The translations under genes and the position numbers were made by a program. This document shows, piece by piece, positions 1 to 6,628 of a DNA stretch of 14,931 bases (position 1 is the first letter of the stretch; every line of letters starts with the position of its first letter). Source of the DNA: a halophilic archaeon J07HX64 (GTDB lineage Archaea > Halobacteriota > Halobacteria > Halobacteriales > Haloarculaceae); contig KE356579.1 of NCBI GenBank assembly GCA_000416085.1, positions 1,641,890 through 1,656,820 on the forward strand, in the 5' to 3' direction. A model generated the notes under the pieces. That model saw nothing but the letters and a program-made list of their open reading frames with translations, was not told the origin of the DNA and searched no databases.

Positions 1-2
1 TC

Positions 3-266
3 GCCGGTCTCGGTGAACAGGAGGGTTGGCGCATCGATGGGCGGGCCGCCCGCGTCCACTACAGCGGCGCGACCGACCGCTACAGCATCGAGTTTTACGC
101 GCCGAGCGAGTGTATCATCTACTGGAAGGTGCCACCATCGGACGGATCCCACGAGACTGCCGTGCCTGTCGGGCGTGACACGGTGCCGACACCGCTCCGC
201 GAGCGCATCCGGGAGGACCTCGCCGCCGCCGGCGTCGACCCCGATATCGAGCGCCGCCATCTGTGA
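3..266 (+). CDS. 3' part of a small conserved-type haloarchaeal protein (5' end outside window)
   Basis: The reading frame is open from the window edge to a TGA at 264-266 and gives 87 residues ending in IERRHL. Codons are strongly GC-ending and the composition is a normal, mildly acidic soluble protein, so this is the C-terminal part of a real gene whose start lies to the left. The fragment contains a short beta-rich-looking stretch (YSIEFYAPSECIIYWKVPP) followed by a charged helix (PLRERIREDLAAAGVDPDIE). There are no membrane segments and no catalytic motif I can name. From memory the pattern resembles a short protein of unknown function common in haloarchaea, but I cannot attach a family number with confidence. 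It runs in the same direction as the membrane protein that follows about 57 bp later. Confidence 0.75.
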   Translation, partial: AGLGEQEGWRIDGRAARVHYSGATDRYSIEFYAPSECIIYWKVPPSDGSHETAVPVGRDTVPTPLRERIREDLAAAGVDPDIERRHL

Positions 267-323
267 GCGCTCTCGGCCCTTACACTGTCAGGGTTCAAGA
301 GTGATGCCGCGCCAGTGGGGCCT

Positions 324-929
324 ATGCAACGGTCACACGACGGCGGTGGACAGCGGGAACGGGACCAGCGGTCACGCGGAGAACAGACCGGACCGACCGG
401 TGGGGGCCAACAGACCACCCCCGGTCCACAGCGGGGCACCCGAAATGGGGGCCGGACGAGCAACAGCAGCCTCACACTCCGGGCAGTCGCCGTGGCGTTC
501 GGGCTACACAGCGTGTTGTTGCTGTTCGCGGGGTTCAGTATACTCACAGTCGGCAGTTCGGTTCCGGTGGCCGGGACCGGTTTCCAGCCGCTGGGGCTGG
601 TCGTGCTCCTGTTCGGCGGGGCCTACGGCTACGCGGGCTACGGTGTCTGGAGGCTAAGAGCCCGGGGCTGGCAGGTCGGGGTGTGGCTGGCCGGGGCCGG
701 AGCGTTGCTCGCCCTCACGAGTCTCCTCGCGGGCGGTGTGGTCGCCGGTTTCGTCGGATTCGTGCTCAACTGCGTGCTCGGTTGGGGGCTGCACAGCAAC
801 AGAGCTCCGTTCCGGAGAGAAGGCCGGGGCGCGTGGCGGGCCGACGGGGGAACAGCGGCGACCGGCGGAGACCAGCGGGTGAACGACACCGCCAGCGGAC
901 GCGCGAGCGAGCGGCGCGGGAGACAGTAG
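324..929 (+). CDS. Four-helix membrane protein with basic/Gly-Gln-rich tails, function unknown
   Basis: This 201-residue protein (ATG at 324; a GTG at 315 would add three residues) has no family I recognise. Residues 1-50 are hydrophilic and rich in Gly, Gln, Arg and Thr. Four hydrophobic segments follow at about 53-77, 88-109, 116-133 and 134-156, with glycines and small residues packed through helices 2-4 (LFGGAYGYAGYGVW; LLAGGVVAGFVGFVLNCVLGWGL). The last 45 residues are again polar and Arg/Gly-rich. Cytosolic tails of haloarchaeal membrane proteins are normally acidic, so two basic tails are unusual and might bind nucleic acid or lipid; that is inference. A weak AT element (TTCAAGA, 294-300) lies 27 bp before the ATG. 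The codon pattern over the helices supports a real gene; the exact start is uncertain. Confidence 0.7.
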   Translation: MQRSHDGGGQRERDQRSRGEQTGPTGGGQQTTPGPQRGTRNGGRTSNSSLTLRAVAVAFGLHSVLLLFAGFSILTVGSSVPVAGTGFQPLGLVVLLFGGAYGYAGYGVWRLRARGWQVGVWLAGAGALLALTSLLAGGVVAGFVGFVLNCVLGWGLHSNRAPFRREGRGAWRADGGTAATGGDQRVNDTASGRASERRGRQ

Positions 930-960
930 TCTCCGGGTGACCGGGCCGCAGTCTCCAGGG

Positions 961-968
961 GATTATTA
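961..968 (+). promoter_or_regulatory. TATA-like promoter element of the acyl-CoA dehydrogenase gene
   Basis: GATTATTA stands out in GC-rich surroundings and is centred 26 bp before the ATG at 991. That is the distance expected when transcription starts at or within a few bases of the start codon (leaderless mRNA). It also supports 991 over the in-frame upstream start at 937. Confidence 0.55.
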
Positions 969-990
969 CGCCCGAAACCCAACCGAAGCC

Positions 991-2850
991 ATGAGCGGTC
1001 CAATCGACTACGGGCAGTTCGAGGAGGGGCGCCACTGTAACTACTGGGCGCTCGACAGAGCAATCCAGCGTGAACTCGCTCGGGTTTACCCCGACGAGGC
1101 GTTTGCGTGGGCCGAACCCCGACTGTCGGAGTTCGGCGAGGTGGTGGGGCAGGTGATGGCAGACAACGCCGACTACGTCGACAGTCACGGGCCGGAGCTG
1201 CGGACCTACAACAAGCACGGAGAGGTGCAGAACCTGGTGGAGTATCCGGCCGAACAGATCGAGACCGAGCGACTGGCCTACGGGGCGGGTGTCGTGTCGG
1301 ACTCGTTCCGCGCGCCGCCGGGTCGCTCGGAGCCGTTGCCGCTGACCCACTATCTCGGGATGCTGTACCTGCTCGCGTACGCGGAAACCTCCGGGTTCGT
1401 CTGTCCGGTTGCGATGACCGCCGGGGCCGCGGTGGTCCTCGAGAAGTTCGGCGACGACGAACTCGATGCCTACTACGACGGGTTGACGAGTCGTTCCCGG
1501 GCAGACCTGGTCGAGGGTGCGATGTTCCTCACCGAGAAACAGGGTGGTAGCGATGTCGGCGCAGCCGAGACGACCGCCGAGTACGACGAGGAGACGGGGT
1601 ACTGGCGGCTCACCGGAGAGAAGTGGTTCTGCTCGAACATCGACGCCGAGGCGACCCTGGCGCTCGCCCGGACCCCCGATGCGCCGGAGGGCACCGCGGG
1701 ACTGTCGATGTTCCTGGTGCCACACGGCCACCCCGACGAGGGGGTGCTCACAAAGGGTCGTCGCGAGGCGTTCGACGGTGCCCCACCACCAGCGGCGCTG
1801 AACGACCAGCAGTACCGGCGGCTGAAGAACAAACTCGGGACGACTGCCGTCCCGACAGGTGAGGTGGAACTCGACGAGACACCGGCGCTGCTGGTCGGCG
1901 AACAGCAGGCGGGGTTCAAACAGATGGCCGAGATGCTCAACCTGGAACGGCTCTCGAACGCCGCGAGTGCCTGTGGCATAATCGGCCGGGCGCTGCTGGA
2001 GAGCAAGATACAGGCGGCCGACCGCGACGCGTTCGGCAGGAGTCTCGACGAGTTCCCGCTGATGCAGGCAGACCTCGTGGATATGGTCGTCGACCACGAG
2101 GCGGCAACCGCGTTCACGTTCGAGGCCGCACGACTCTTTGCCGAGCGCGAGGCGGCCGAGCGTGACGGTGAGGCGGCCGACCGGGAGTACCGCCTGATGC
2201 GCCTGCTCATCCCGATCGCGAAGCTCCGGACCGCCCGGATGGCCATCGACACGACCTCCTACGCGATGGAGATCCAAGGCGGGAACGGCTACGTCGAGGA
2301 GTTCGTCACGAACCGTCTGCTCCGTGACGCACAGGTGCTACCGATCTGGGAGGGCACCGAGAACATCCTCTCGCTCGACGTGTTGCGCGCACTGGACCGC
2401 GAGCAGGCCCACGAGCCGTTTGTGGAGGCGGTCGACGAGCACCTCTCGGCGGCCACACATCCGGCACTCGCCGACGCCGTCGACACCGTCGAGGCGGAGT
2501 TCCAGGAGCTCACGGTCGCGATGGCGACACTCGCGGGCGAGGACCGCGACTACGCGGAGCTATCGGCGAAACGGCTCGCACGGTATATCTTCGACGTGTT
2601 CACCGCCGCCCTGCTGCTCGAACAGGCCCAGGACGCCCTCGATGGCGAGGCCGCAGTCGAGAGCGCGGATGGGGACCCTGACGGGCGAATGGCGGTTGTC
2701 GCCCAGCGGTTCGTCCAGACACACCTCGAGGACCGCGACGCGCGCGGCATCACGAGCGGCGACCGGCTTCCCCTGGAGCGGTTCGAGGCTATCGTCAACT
2801 TCGCCTCGGTCCCGCCGGAGACACTCGTCGAACCGGTCGAGGCCGACTGA
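991..2850 (+). CDS. AidB-type acyl-CoA dehydrogenase family flavoprotein
   Basis: The 619-residue product belongs to the acyl-CoA dehydrogenase superfamily, FAD enzymes that oxidise acyl-CoA thioesters. Visible motifs are FLTEKQGGSDV at 179-189 (flavin/substrate loop), LTGEKWFCSN at 207-216, RDAFGR at 345-350, EIQGGNGYVEE at 428-438 and IWEGTENILSLDVLRAL at 452-468. The last is close to the WEG-containing segment of E. coli AidB, so the AidB-like branch (DNA-alkylation-response flavoprotein and relatives) fits better than short- or medium-chain beta-oxidation enzymes. The protein is longer than E. coli AidB (about 540 residues) because of an acidic helical C-terminal region after about residue 470. 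The ATG at 991 is chosen from its TATA spacing. The gene stands alone: no thiolase, hydratase or electron-transfer flavoprotein gene is nearby. The physiological substrate cannot be read from the sequence. Confidence 0.9.
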   Translation: MSGPIDYGQFEEGRHCNYWALDRAIQRELARVYPDEAFAWAEPRLSEFGEVVGQVMADNADYVDSHGPELRTYNKHGEVQNLVEYPAEQIETERLAYGAGVVSDSFRAPPGRSEPLPLTHYLGMLYLLAYAETSGFVCPVAMTAGAAVVLEKFGDDELDAYYDGLTSRSRADLVEGAMFLTEKQGGSDVGAAETTAEYDEETGYWRLTGEKWFCSNIDAEATLALARTPDAPEGTAGLSMFLVPHGHPDEGVLTKGRREAFDGAPPPAALNDQQYRRLKNKLGTTAVPTGEVELDETPALLVGEQQAGFKQMAEMLNLERLSNAASACGIIGRALLESKIQAADRDAFGRSLDEFPLMQADLVDMVVDHEAATAFTFEAARLFAEREAAERDGEAADREYRLMRLLIPIAKLRTARMAIDTTSYAMEIQGGNGYVEEFVTNRLLRDAQVLPIWEGTENILSLDVLRALDREQAHEPFVEAVDEHLSAATHPALADAVDTVEAEFQELTVAMATLAGEDRDYAELSAKRLARYIFDVFTAALLLEQAQDALDGEAAVESADGDPDGRMAVVAQRFVQTHLEDRDARGITSGDRLPLERFEAIVNFASVPPETLVEPVEAD

Positions 2851-2882
2851 GACGGCTGTCCCGACTGTTTTCCGCGGAGTCC

Positions 2883-3311
2883 TCACTCGTCGAGCGATTC
2901 GGCGATATCGGTGAGCGAGGAATCGGGCGGTTCGACCGGTTCGTACAGCACCCGTTCACCGGGTTCGCGGAGGCCGTAGGCGTACCCCTCCGTGAGCACG
3001 TCCAGCAGGAGCGTGCTGCCGGGGCCGTGGCCGCCGTTGTCGAGCCACTCGCCGAGCAGGTCCGTTCCCTCACCGGTCCGGGCCAATCTGCGGTTCCGGC
3101 AGGCACGGCGGACGGCACCCTCACCCCGCAGTGTCGACACCACCTCGGCGTGGGTCTGTGTCCCCGCCAGCGATAGCCGGACGATGTCGCCGGGGGCACA
3201 GGACAGCCTCGACGGGAGCACGAGCTGTGCACGTCCGGTCGAACCGACAGCATCGAGTTCGACCCGGTGAGAATCAACAACGGAGTGGTCCGACGGGAGT
3301 CGGTCGGTCAC
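2883..3311 (-). CDS. Small conserved-type haloarchaeal protein (DUF7112-like), function unknown
   Basis: The 142-residue soluble protein starts at a GTG (3311) preceded by GGAGGGG, the only strong Shine-Dalgarno seen in the window. The frame stays open further upstream, but that extension is Arg/Pro/Ser-rich and non-coding in character. The N-terminal half looks like a small beta barrel (RAQLVLPSRLSCAPGDIVRL, residues 27-46; then AEVVSTLRGE). This is followed by NRRLAR (73-78), a short helix and a strand motif LLLDVLTEGYAYGLREPGE (101-119). I recall this architecture as an uncharacterised haloarchaeal family, tentatively DUF7112; the family number needs a profile search. The beta-rich fold with GDIVRL/LDV segments suggests small-ligand or nucleic-acid binding, which is inference. 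It is convergent with the acyl-CoA dehydrogenase (32 bp apart) and divergent from the NRDE gene. Confidence 0.75.
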   Translation of the reverse strand: MTDRLPSDHSVVDSHRVELDAVGSTGRAQLVLPSRLSCAPGDIVRLSLAGTQTHAEVVSTLRGEGAVRRACRNRRLARTGEGTDLLGEWLDNGGHGPGSTLLLDVLTEGYAYGLREPGERVLYEPVEPPDSSLTDIAESLDE

Positions 3312-3315
3312 CGTT

Positions 3316-3322
3316 CCCCTCC
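3316..3322 (-). promoter_or_regulatory. Shine-Dalgarno site deciding the GTG start at 3311
   Basis: Read on the minus strand the site is GGAGGGG, ending 4 nt before the GTG. It matches the CCUCC 3' end of archaeal 16S rRNA and selects 3311 as the start. The other genes in this window show TATA elements about 27 bp before the start and no such site. Confidence 0.65.
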
Positions 3323-3369
3323 AGCGGGCACGACAGTTGTCCGTGGCATACCCGTCGAATGCCCCCCGG

Positions 3370-3377
3370 AAAAAAAA
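3370..3377 (-). promoter_or_regulatory. T8 tract, possible TATA region for the minus-strand 142-residue protein gene
   Basis: An eight-base T run on the minus strand lies about 60 bp before the GTG at 3311. As a TATA element it would place the transcript start near 3345 and leave a leader of roughly 35 nt, consistent with this gene having a Shine-Dalgarno. Homopolymer T tracts can also act as terminators, so the role is uncertain. Confidence 0.35.
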
Positions 3378-3548
3378 GCCTGGTTCCCGACCACGAGTCC
3401 CGGCACCGGGCTGTCGGGACACCCCCCAGGCCCGGAACCGACGGGCCGAGGAGGGTGACAGGGCACGGGGGATGAAACTGGTGTGGTGTGGATATGACGG
3501 GCTGGTAGAGCAACACGTCGGCGATGGCATCGGCGCTGTGGCCCCTGC

Positions 3549-3556
3549 ATACTTTG
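3549..3556 (+). promoter_or_regulatory. TATA-like element of the NRDE-family gene
   Basis: ATACTTTG is centred about 28 bp before the ATG at 3581, again the leaderless spacing, and supports 3581 as the start rather than the in-frame upstream candidate at 3524. Confidence 0.45.
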
Positions 3557-3580
3557 AGGGTCGAGTACATAGAGCTTCTT

Positions 3581-4330
3581 ATGTGTACACTAACGCTCGC
3601 GTGGCAGGTGTTTCCCGATGCACCGGTTGCACTCGGAGCAAACCGTGACGAACTGCTCGACAGGCCGTCCGAGTCGCCGGAGCAACGCGACTGGGAGACG
3701 ACGGTCGTTGCGCCAAAGGACACGAAAGCCGCGGGGACGTGGCTCGGCTACAACGAGCACGGCCTGCTCGTAACGATCACCAACCGCTGGGACGGTCGGG
3801 AGAGACCGGATGCACGCTCGCGTGGGTTGCTCGTTCGGGACGCGCTGGCCTGCGAGAGCGCGGAGGCGGCGGTCCGGTTCGTCGAGCGCGAACTCGACGC
3901 CCGCACGTACGAGGGGTTCCACCTGCTGGTGGCGGACAGCAGCGCGGCACTGCTGGTCGAGTTCGACGGCGCAAAGCGGATACGGACACTGAGTCCGGGT
4001 GTACACGTCGTGGTAAACGTCGGGGTCGACGGGGAGTACGACATCCCGGCCTACCGCGAGGATGCCGGCAGACAGCAGGCCGAGAACGCCGAGGCGGTCC
4101 GCGTAGCGCTCCGCCCGGAACCCGGCGAGGATGCCGACGACTGGCTGACACGCGCCGGCGAGGTGCTCGGCAACCACGAGTACGATGTCTGCATCCACGG
4201 GGACGGGTTCGGCACCCGTTCGTCCTCGCTCGTCCGACTGGGCGAGACCCCTCGGTTCGAGCACGCCGACGGCCCGCCCTGCCGGACCGACTACGAGCGT
4301 GTGACCCCGTCCCCGTCGTTCCCACCCTGA
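3581..4330 (+). CDS. NRDE (TANGO2-like) family protein
   Basis: The 249-residue protein begins MCTLTLAW, with Cys2 directly after the initiator Met as in the Ntn-hydrolase-like NRDE family. The naming motif NRDE is at 21-24 (GANRDELLDRPS). Other family hallmarks are GTWLGYNEHGLLVTITNR (52-69), GFHLLVAD (112-119), the YDVCIH segment (201-206) and GTRSSS (211-216) near the C-terminus. Eukaryotic members (TANGO2/HRG-9) are linked to haem trafficking and membrane homeostasis; archaeal members are uncharacterised, so haem handling here would be inference. Length is typical of the family (about 240-280). The start is fixed by the need for Cys at position 2 and by the upstream TATA element. No haem gene lies nearby. 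Confidence 0.88.
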   Translation: MCTLTLAWQVFPDAPVALGANRDELLDRPSESPEQRDWETTVVAPKDTKAAGTWLGYNEHGLLVTITNRWDGRERPDARSRGLLVRDALACESAEAAVRFVERELDARTYEGFHLLVADSSAALLVEFDGAKRIRTLSPGVHVVVNVGVDGEYDIPAYREDAGRQQAENAEAVRVALRPEPGEDADDWLTRAGEVLGNHEYDVCIHGDGFGTRSSSLVRLGETPRFEHADGPPCRTDYERVTPSPSFPP

Positions 4331-4411
4331 CGGTTGCCACAAACACCCCCCGCACTGCCCGCTCGCAGCCACATCTCCGGCAAAGCTATCAACTGTAAAA
4401 CTGTTCGACAG

Positions 4412-4419
4412 GATTAAGT
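4412..4419 (+). promoter_or_regulatory. TATA-like element of the cdc6/orc1 gene
   Basis: GATTAAGT is centred 28 bp before the ATG at 4444. It favours this ATG over the GTG at 4435, which would put the element only 19 bp upstream. Confidence 0.5.
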
Positions 4420-4443
4420 GCCGCGAGTAGCTCGGTGAAAGTA

Positions 4444-5571
4444 ATGGCAGACGGATCCGGCGGCGACATGCTCTCCTGGGACGAGTCGCTGTTTCGCGAC
4501 GAGCGGGTCTTCGAGGTGGACTATCTCCCCGAGGCGTTCAGACACAGAGACACCCAGATGGAGAGTCTGAAGTACGCACTCAAGCCGGCGGTACGGGGGT
4601 CCCGGCCGCTCAACGTCATGGCACAGGGACCACCCGGTACAGGAAAGACGACTGCCGTACACATCCTGTTCGACGAACTCCGCGCACAGACAGACGTGCG
4701 GGCGGTCCGGGTGAACTGCCAGGTAAACGCCACCCGATACGCGGTGTTCTCGCGGCTGTTCCAGGGGGTGTTCGACTACGAGCCCCCGGCCTCGGGCATC
4801 TCGTTCAAGAAGCTGTTCTCGCAGGTGACCGACCGTCTCGTCGAGGACGACGAGGTGCTGGTGGTGGCGCTCGACGACGTGAACTACCTGTTCTACGAGT
4901 CGGCGGCCTCGGAGACGCTGTACTCGCTGCTGCGCGCCCACGAGGAGCAGGGCGGGGCCCGCATCGGTGTCATCGTTATCTCCTCGGACCTGGAGCTGAA
5001 CATCATCGAGGAGCTCGACGGGCGGGTACAGAGTGTCTTCCGGCCCGAGGATGTCTACTTCCCGAAGTACGACGAGCCCGAGATCGCGGATATCCTGGGC
5101 GAACGCGTCGACCGTGGATTCCACGACGGGGTCGTCGACACGCAGGTGCTCGACCGCGTGGCAGCGCTGACCGCAGACCAGGGCGGTGACCTCCGGATAG
5201 GGATCGACCTGCTGCGCCGGTCGGGGCTGAACGCGGAGCGGCGCGCGAGCGACACCGTCGACCCCGAGGATGTCGAGGCGGCGTTCGAAACCTCGCGGTA
5301 CATCCACCTCTCGCGCCGGCTGGGCGGGCTGTCGGACTCCGAGCGGGCGCTCCTGGAGGTCGTTGCCCGTCACGAGGGTGAACAGGCCGGTGCCATCTAC
5401 GAGGTGTTCCACGACCAGACCGGCCTCGGTTACACCCGGTACGCCGAGATAATAAACAAACTCGACCAATTGGGTATCCTCAACGCGCAGTACGCGGATG
5501 TCGAGGGTCGGGGCCGCTCGCGCGAACTCTCGCTCGAGTACGACACCGAGGCTGTGCTCGAGCGACTGTGA
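4444..5571 (+). CDS. cdc6: Orc1/Cdc6-family replication initiator (AAA+ ATPase)
   Basis: This 375-residue protein combines an N-terminal AAA+ ATPase and a C-terminal winged helix, the layout of archaeal Orc1/Cdc6 proteins that bind origin boxes and load MCM. Walker A is GPPGTGKT at 62-69 and Walker B is VLVVALDD at 138-145. Sensor 1 lies near [10 protein letters not shown] (176-185) and sensor 2 in [13 protein letters not shown] (247-259, Arg251). The winged helix follows from about residue 295 ([13 protein letters not shown] ... [17 protein letters not shown]) and ends in a basic wing ([12 protein letters not shown]). Length is slightly under the usual 380-420. Haloarchaea carry several orc genes and I cannot say which paralogue this is. 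The 113 bp upstream holds no obvious origin-box repeats or long AT-rich unwinding element, so an adjacent origin is not supported. It is followed at 46 bp by aIF1A with its own promoter. Confidence 0.93.
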   Translation: MADGSGGDMLSWDESLFRDERVFEVDYLPEAFRHRDTQMESLKYALKPAVRGSRPLNVMAQGPPGTGKTTAVHILFDELRAQTDVRAVRVNCQVNATRYAVFSRLFQGVFDYEPPASGISFKKLFSQVTDRLVEDDEVLVVALDDVNYLFYESAASETLYSLLRAHEEQGGARIGVIVISSDLELNIIEELDGRVQSVFRPEDVYFPKYDEPEIADILGERVDRGFHDGVVDTQVLDRVAALTADQGGDLRIGIDLLRRSGLNAERRASDTVDPEDVEAAFETSRYIHLSRRLGGLSDSERALLEVVARHEGEQAGAIYEVFHDQTGLGYTRYAEIINKLDQLGILNAQYADVEGRGRSRELSLEYDTEAVLERL

Positions 5572-5586
5572 CCACGAGTCTACAAC

Positions 5587-5594
5587 TATTTTAT
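5587..5594 (+). promoter_or_regulatory. TATA box of the aIF1A gene
   Basis: TATTTTAT is a near-consensus archaeal TATA element centred 27 bp before the ATG at 5618, inside the 46-bp gap after cdc6. It indicates separate, probably leaderless transcription of aIF1A and selects ATG 5618 over the out-of-frame ATG at 5614. Confidence 0.7.
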
Positions 5595-5617
5595 CCTCTC
5601 ACCACAGAGGGTTATGT

Positions 5618-5908
5618 ATGGGCGACAACGAGGGCCGACGGGACCTCCGGATGCCAGACGAGAACGAGTTGTTCGCGACTGTCGAGAACATGCTGGGCGC
5701 AAACCGGGTCCGTGTCAGATGTATGGACGGTGTCGAACGCACTGCACGCATCCCGGGGAAGATGCAGAAACGAATCTGGATACGTGAGGACGACGTCGTG
5801 CTGGTCGAACCCTGGGACTGGCAGGACGAGAAGGGCGACATCACCTGGCGCTACGAGAAACAGGAGGCAGACCAACTGCGCGAGGAGGGGCACATCCAGG
5901 AGTCGTGA
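5618..5908 (+). CDS. eif1A: Translation initiation factor aIF1A
   Basis: The 96-residue acidic protein is archaeal aIF1A, which binds the small ribosomal subunit A site and helps start-codon selection. Its single OB/S1-like domain occupies about residues 15-75: [20 protein letters not shown], then the hallmark [34 protein letters not shown] charged C-terminal tail follows ([16 protein letters not shown]). Length is normal for archaea (about 95-110). The frame extends upstream into cdc6, but the TATA box and family length point to the ATG at 5618. An 8-bp GC hairpin begins at the base after the stop codon, so the transcript probably ends there. Confidence 0.95.
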   Translation: MGDNEGRRDLRMPDENELFATVENMLGANRVRVRCMDGVERTARIPGKMQKRIWIREDDVVLVEPWDWQDEKGDITWRYEKQEADQLREEGHIQES

Positions 5909-5933
5909 CCGGCCTCTCGACACACGAGGCCGG
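5909..5933 (+). terminator. Perfect 8-bp GC hairpin directly after the aIF1A stop
   Basis: The arms CCGGCCTC (5909-5916) and GAGGCCGG (5926-5933) are exact inverse complements around a 9-nt loop, beginning immediately after the TGA. There is no clean U tract behind it, so it may act by structure alone or protect the 3' end. A terminator or processing role is inferred. Confidence 0.5.
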
Positions 5934-6499
5934 GCAGGTCGGAGCGCGGTGTGGGGCATCGTCCTCCTGATGTCCGCGCCAGGTCGGCACTCGACGGGTC
6001 CGCAGTCGAAGACGGACGCGTCGCGTATCCCCGCGGTGGAACCGACGAGCGTCTCGAACTCCGGGCGGTTACCGGGGGTGGGTCGTGGCCCGACACACAG
6101 GTCTAGCAACATCGCCTTTGGTCCTCGGCCGATGCGGTTGTGAACCCTCCCGGACACGCCGAACCACCGTCTCTGGTCGCAGACCTCCCCGGGTTGGCCG
6201 GGCGAGCGGTCGAAACAGTGGTTATGCCTCTCCGACCGAGCCTCTGCCCTCTCGTAATCCTGAACCCCGCCACGACCGCAGTCTCCCGCCTGTTCGGAGG
6301 TCTCTCCGCGATGCGATTGACCTGTACACGGCACCTCGGGCAGTGGCAGTCCCGCAGGGATATCACGGTGGCGAGATCCGAGAGTGTCGCGATATCCGGC
6401 ATCGTCGACCGATCCGAGCAGGTGCATTCCGGAGTTCAAGATTCAGTAACTCGTTTAGCTATGTCTCTTGGCTACCTGCCTGAGATCCCGTTCCTGTCC

Positions 6500-6516
6500 G
6501 TGTACAGGCTGTACAC
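6500..6516. promoter_or_regulatory. Perfect 17-bp palindrome, operator-like
   Basis: GTGTACAG and CTGTACAC are exact inverse complements around a single G (6508), the geometry of a dimeric transcription-factor site. The right-arm 8-mer also occurs alone at 6322-6329. The palindrome ends 13 bp before the TATA-like tract at 6530-6537, a position where a haloarchaeal activator or repressor could control that promoter. As RNA it could form at most a 6-bp stem with a 5-nt loop, so a DNA-binding role is more likely. Confidence 0.5.
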
Positions 6517-6529
6517 AGTTTGCCACAGT

Positions 6530-6537
6530 GTTTTTAT
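6530..6537 (+). promoter_or_regulatory. TATA-like tract downstream of the palindrome
   Basis: GTTTTTAT is one of the most AT-rich tracts in the window. Read as a plus-strand TATA element it predicts a start near 6560, heading into the 3' end of gltX on the opposite strand. No convincing protein begins there, so the product, if any, would be a non-coding or antisense RNA. Alternatively the U-run terminates plus-strand RNA. Confidence 0.35.
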
Positions 6538-6628
6538 TCCGGGTGGCCGTCGTGCGGGGTGGACCACCGGCGAACAGCGGGAGCGAGAACCGGGCCGTCG
6601 GGGGCCGGACCGACCAGGTGCGTTCGGA

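Larger units (their letters stand above)
3312..3580. other. Divergent intergenic region between the 142-residue protein gene and the NRDE gene
   Basis: These 269 bp hold the Shine-Dalgarno and T8 tract of the minus-strand gene and the TATA-like element of the plus-strand gene. The short reading frames crossing it have Arg/Pro/Gly-rich translations typical of non-coding GC-rich DNA. I see no RNA gene or repeat in it. Confidence 0.5.
5934..6628. other. About 700 bp without a convincing gene
   Basis: All six frames were read. The open frames give Arg/Pro/Ser/Cys-rich translations with frequent AGG/AGA codons, unlike the genes on either side. Structure seen: a 7-bp inverted repeat GGATATC/GATATCC (6358-6364 and 6391-6397), an 8-mer CTGTACAC at 6322-6329 that recurs as the right arm of a perfect palindrome at 6500-6516, and a TATA-like run at 6530-6537. 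Two weak minus-strand frames starting at ATG 6402 and ATG 6112 are discussed separately. I found no match to tRNA, SRP RNA or RNase P RNA signatures. The stretch could be a non-coding RNA locus, a regulatory region or the remains of a decayed gene. Confidence 0.5.

Noticed and set aside
937..990. Upstream start for the acyl-CoA dehydrogenase
   Set aside because: It would place the promoter element inside the coding region; the ATG at 991 matches family starts and TATA spacing.
766..2277. Long open frame antisense to the acyl-CoA dehydrogenase (503 codons)
   Set aside because: It mirrors the codon pattern of the real gene in GC-rich DNA, has no domain and shows no independent promoter.
3590..5469. 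Long minus-strand frames opposite the NRDE and cdc6 genes
   Set aside because: Shadow frames of strongly supported plus-strand genes.
6434..6444. GTTCAAGATTC, resembling a tRNA T-loop
   Set aside because: The flanking bases do not form a T stem and no anticodon or acceptor arm can be built around it.
5934..6628. SRP RNA or RNase P RNA in the gene-poor stretch
   Set aside because: I looked for the conserved cores of both by memory and saw neither; a covariance-model scan would settle it.
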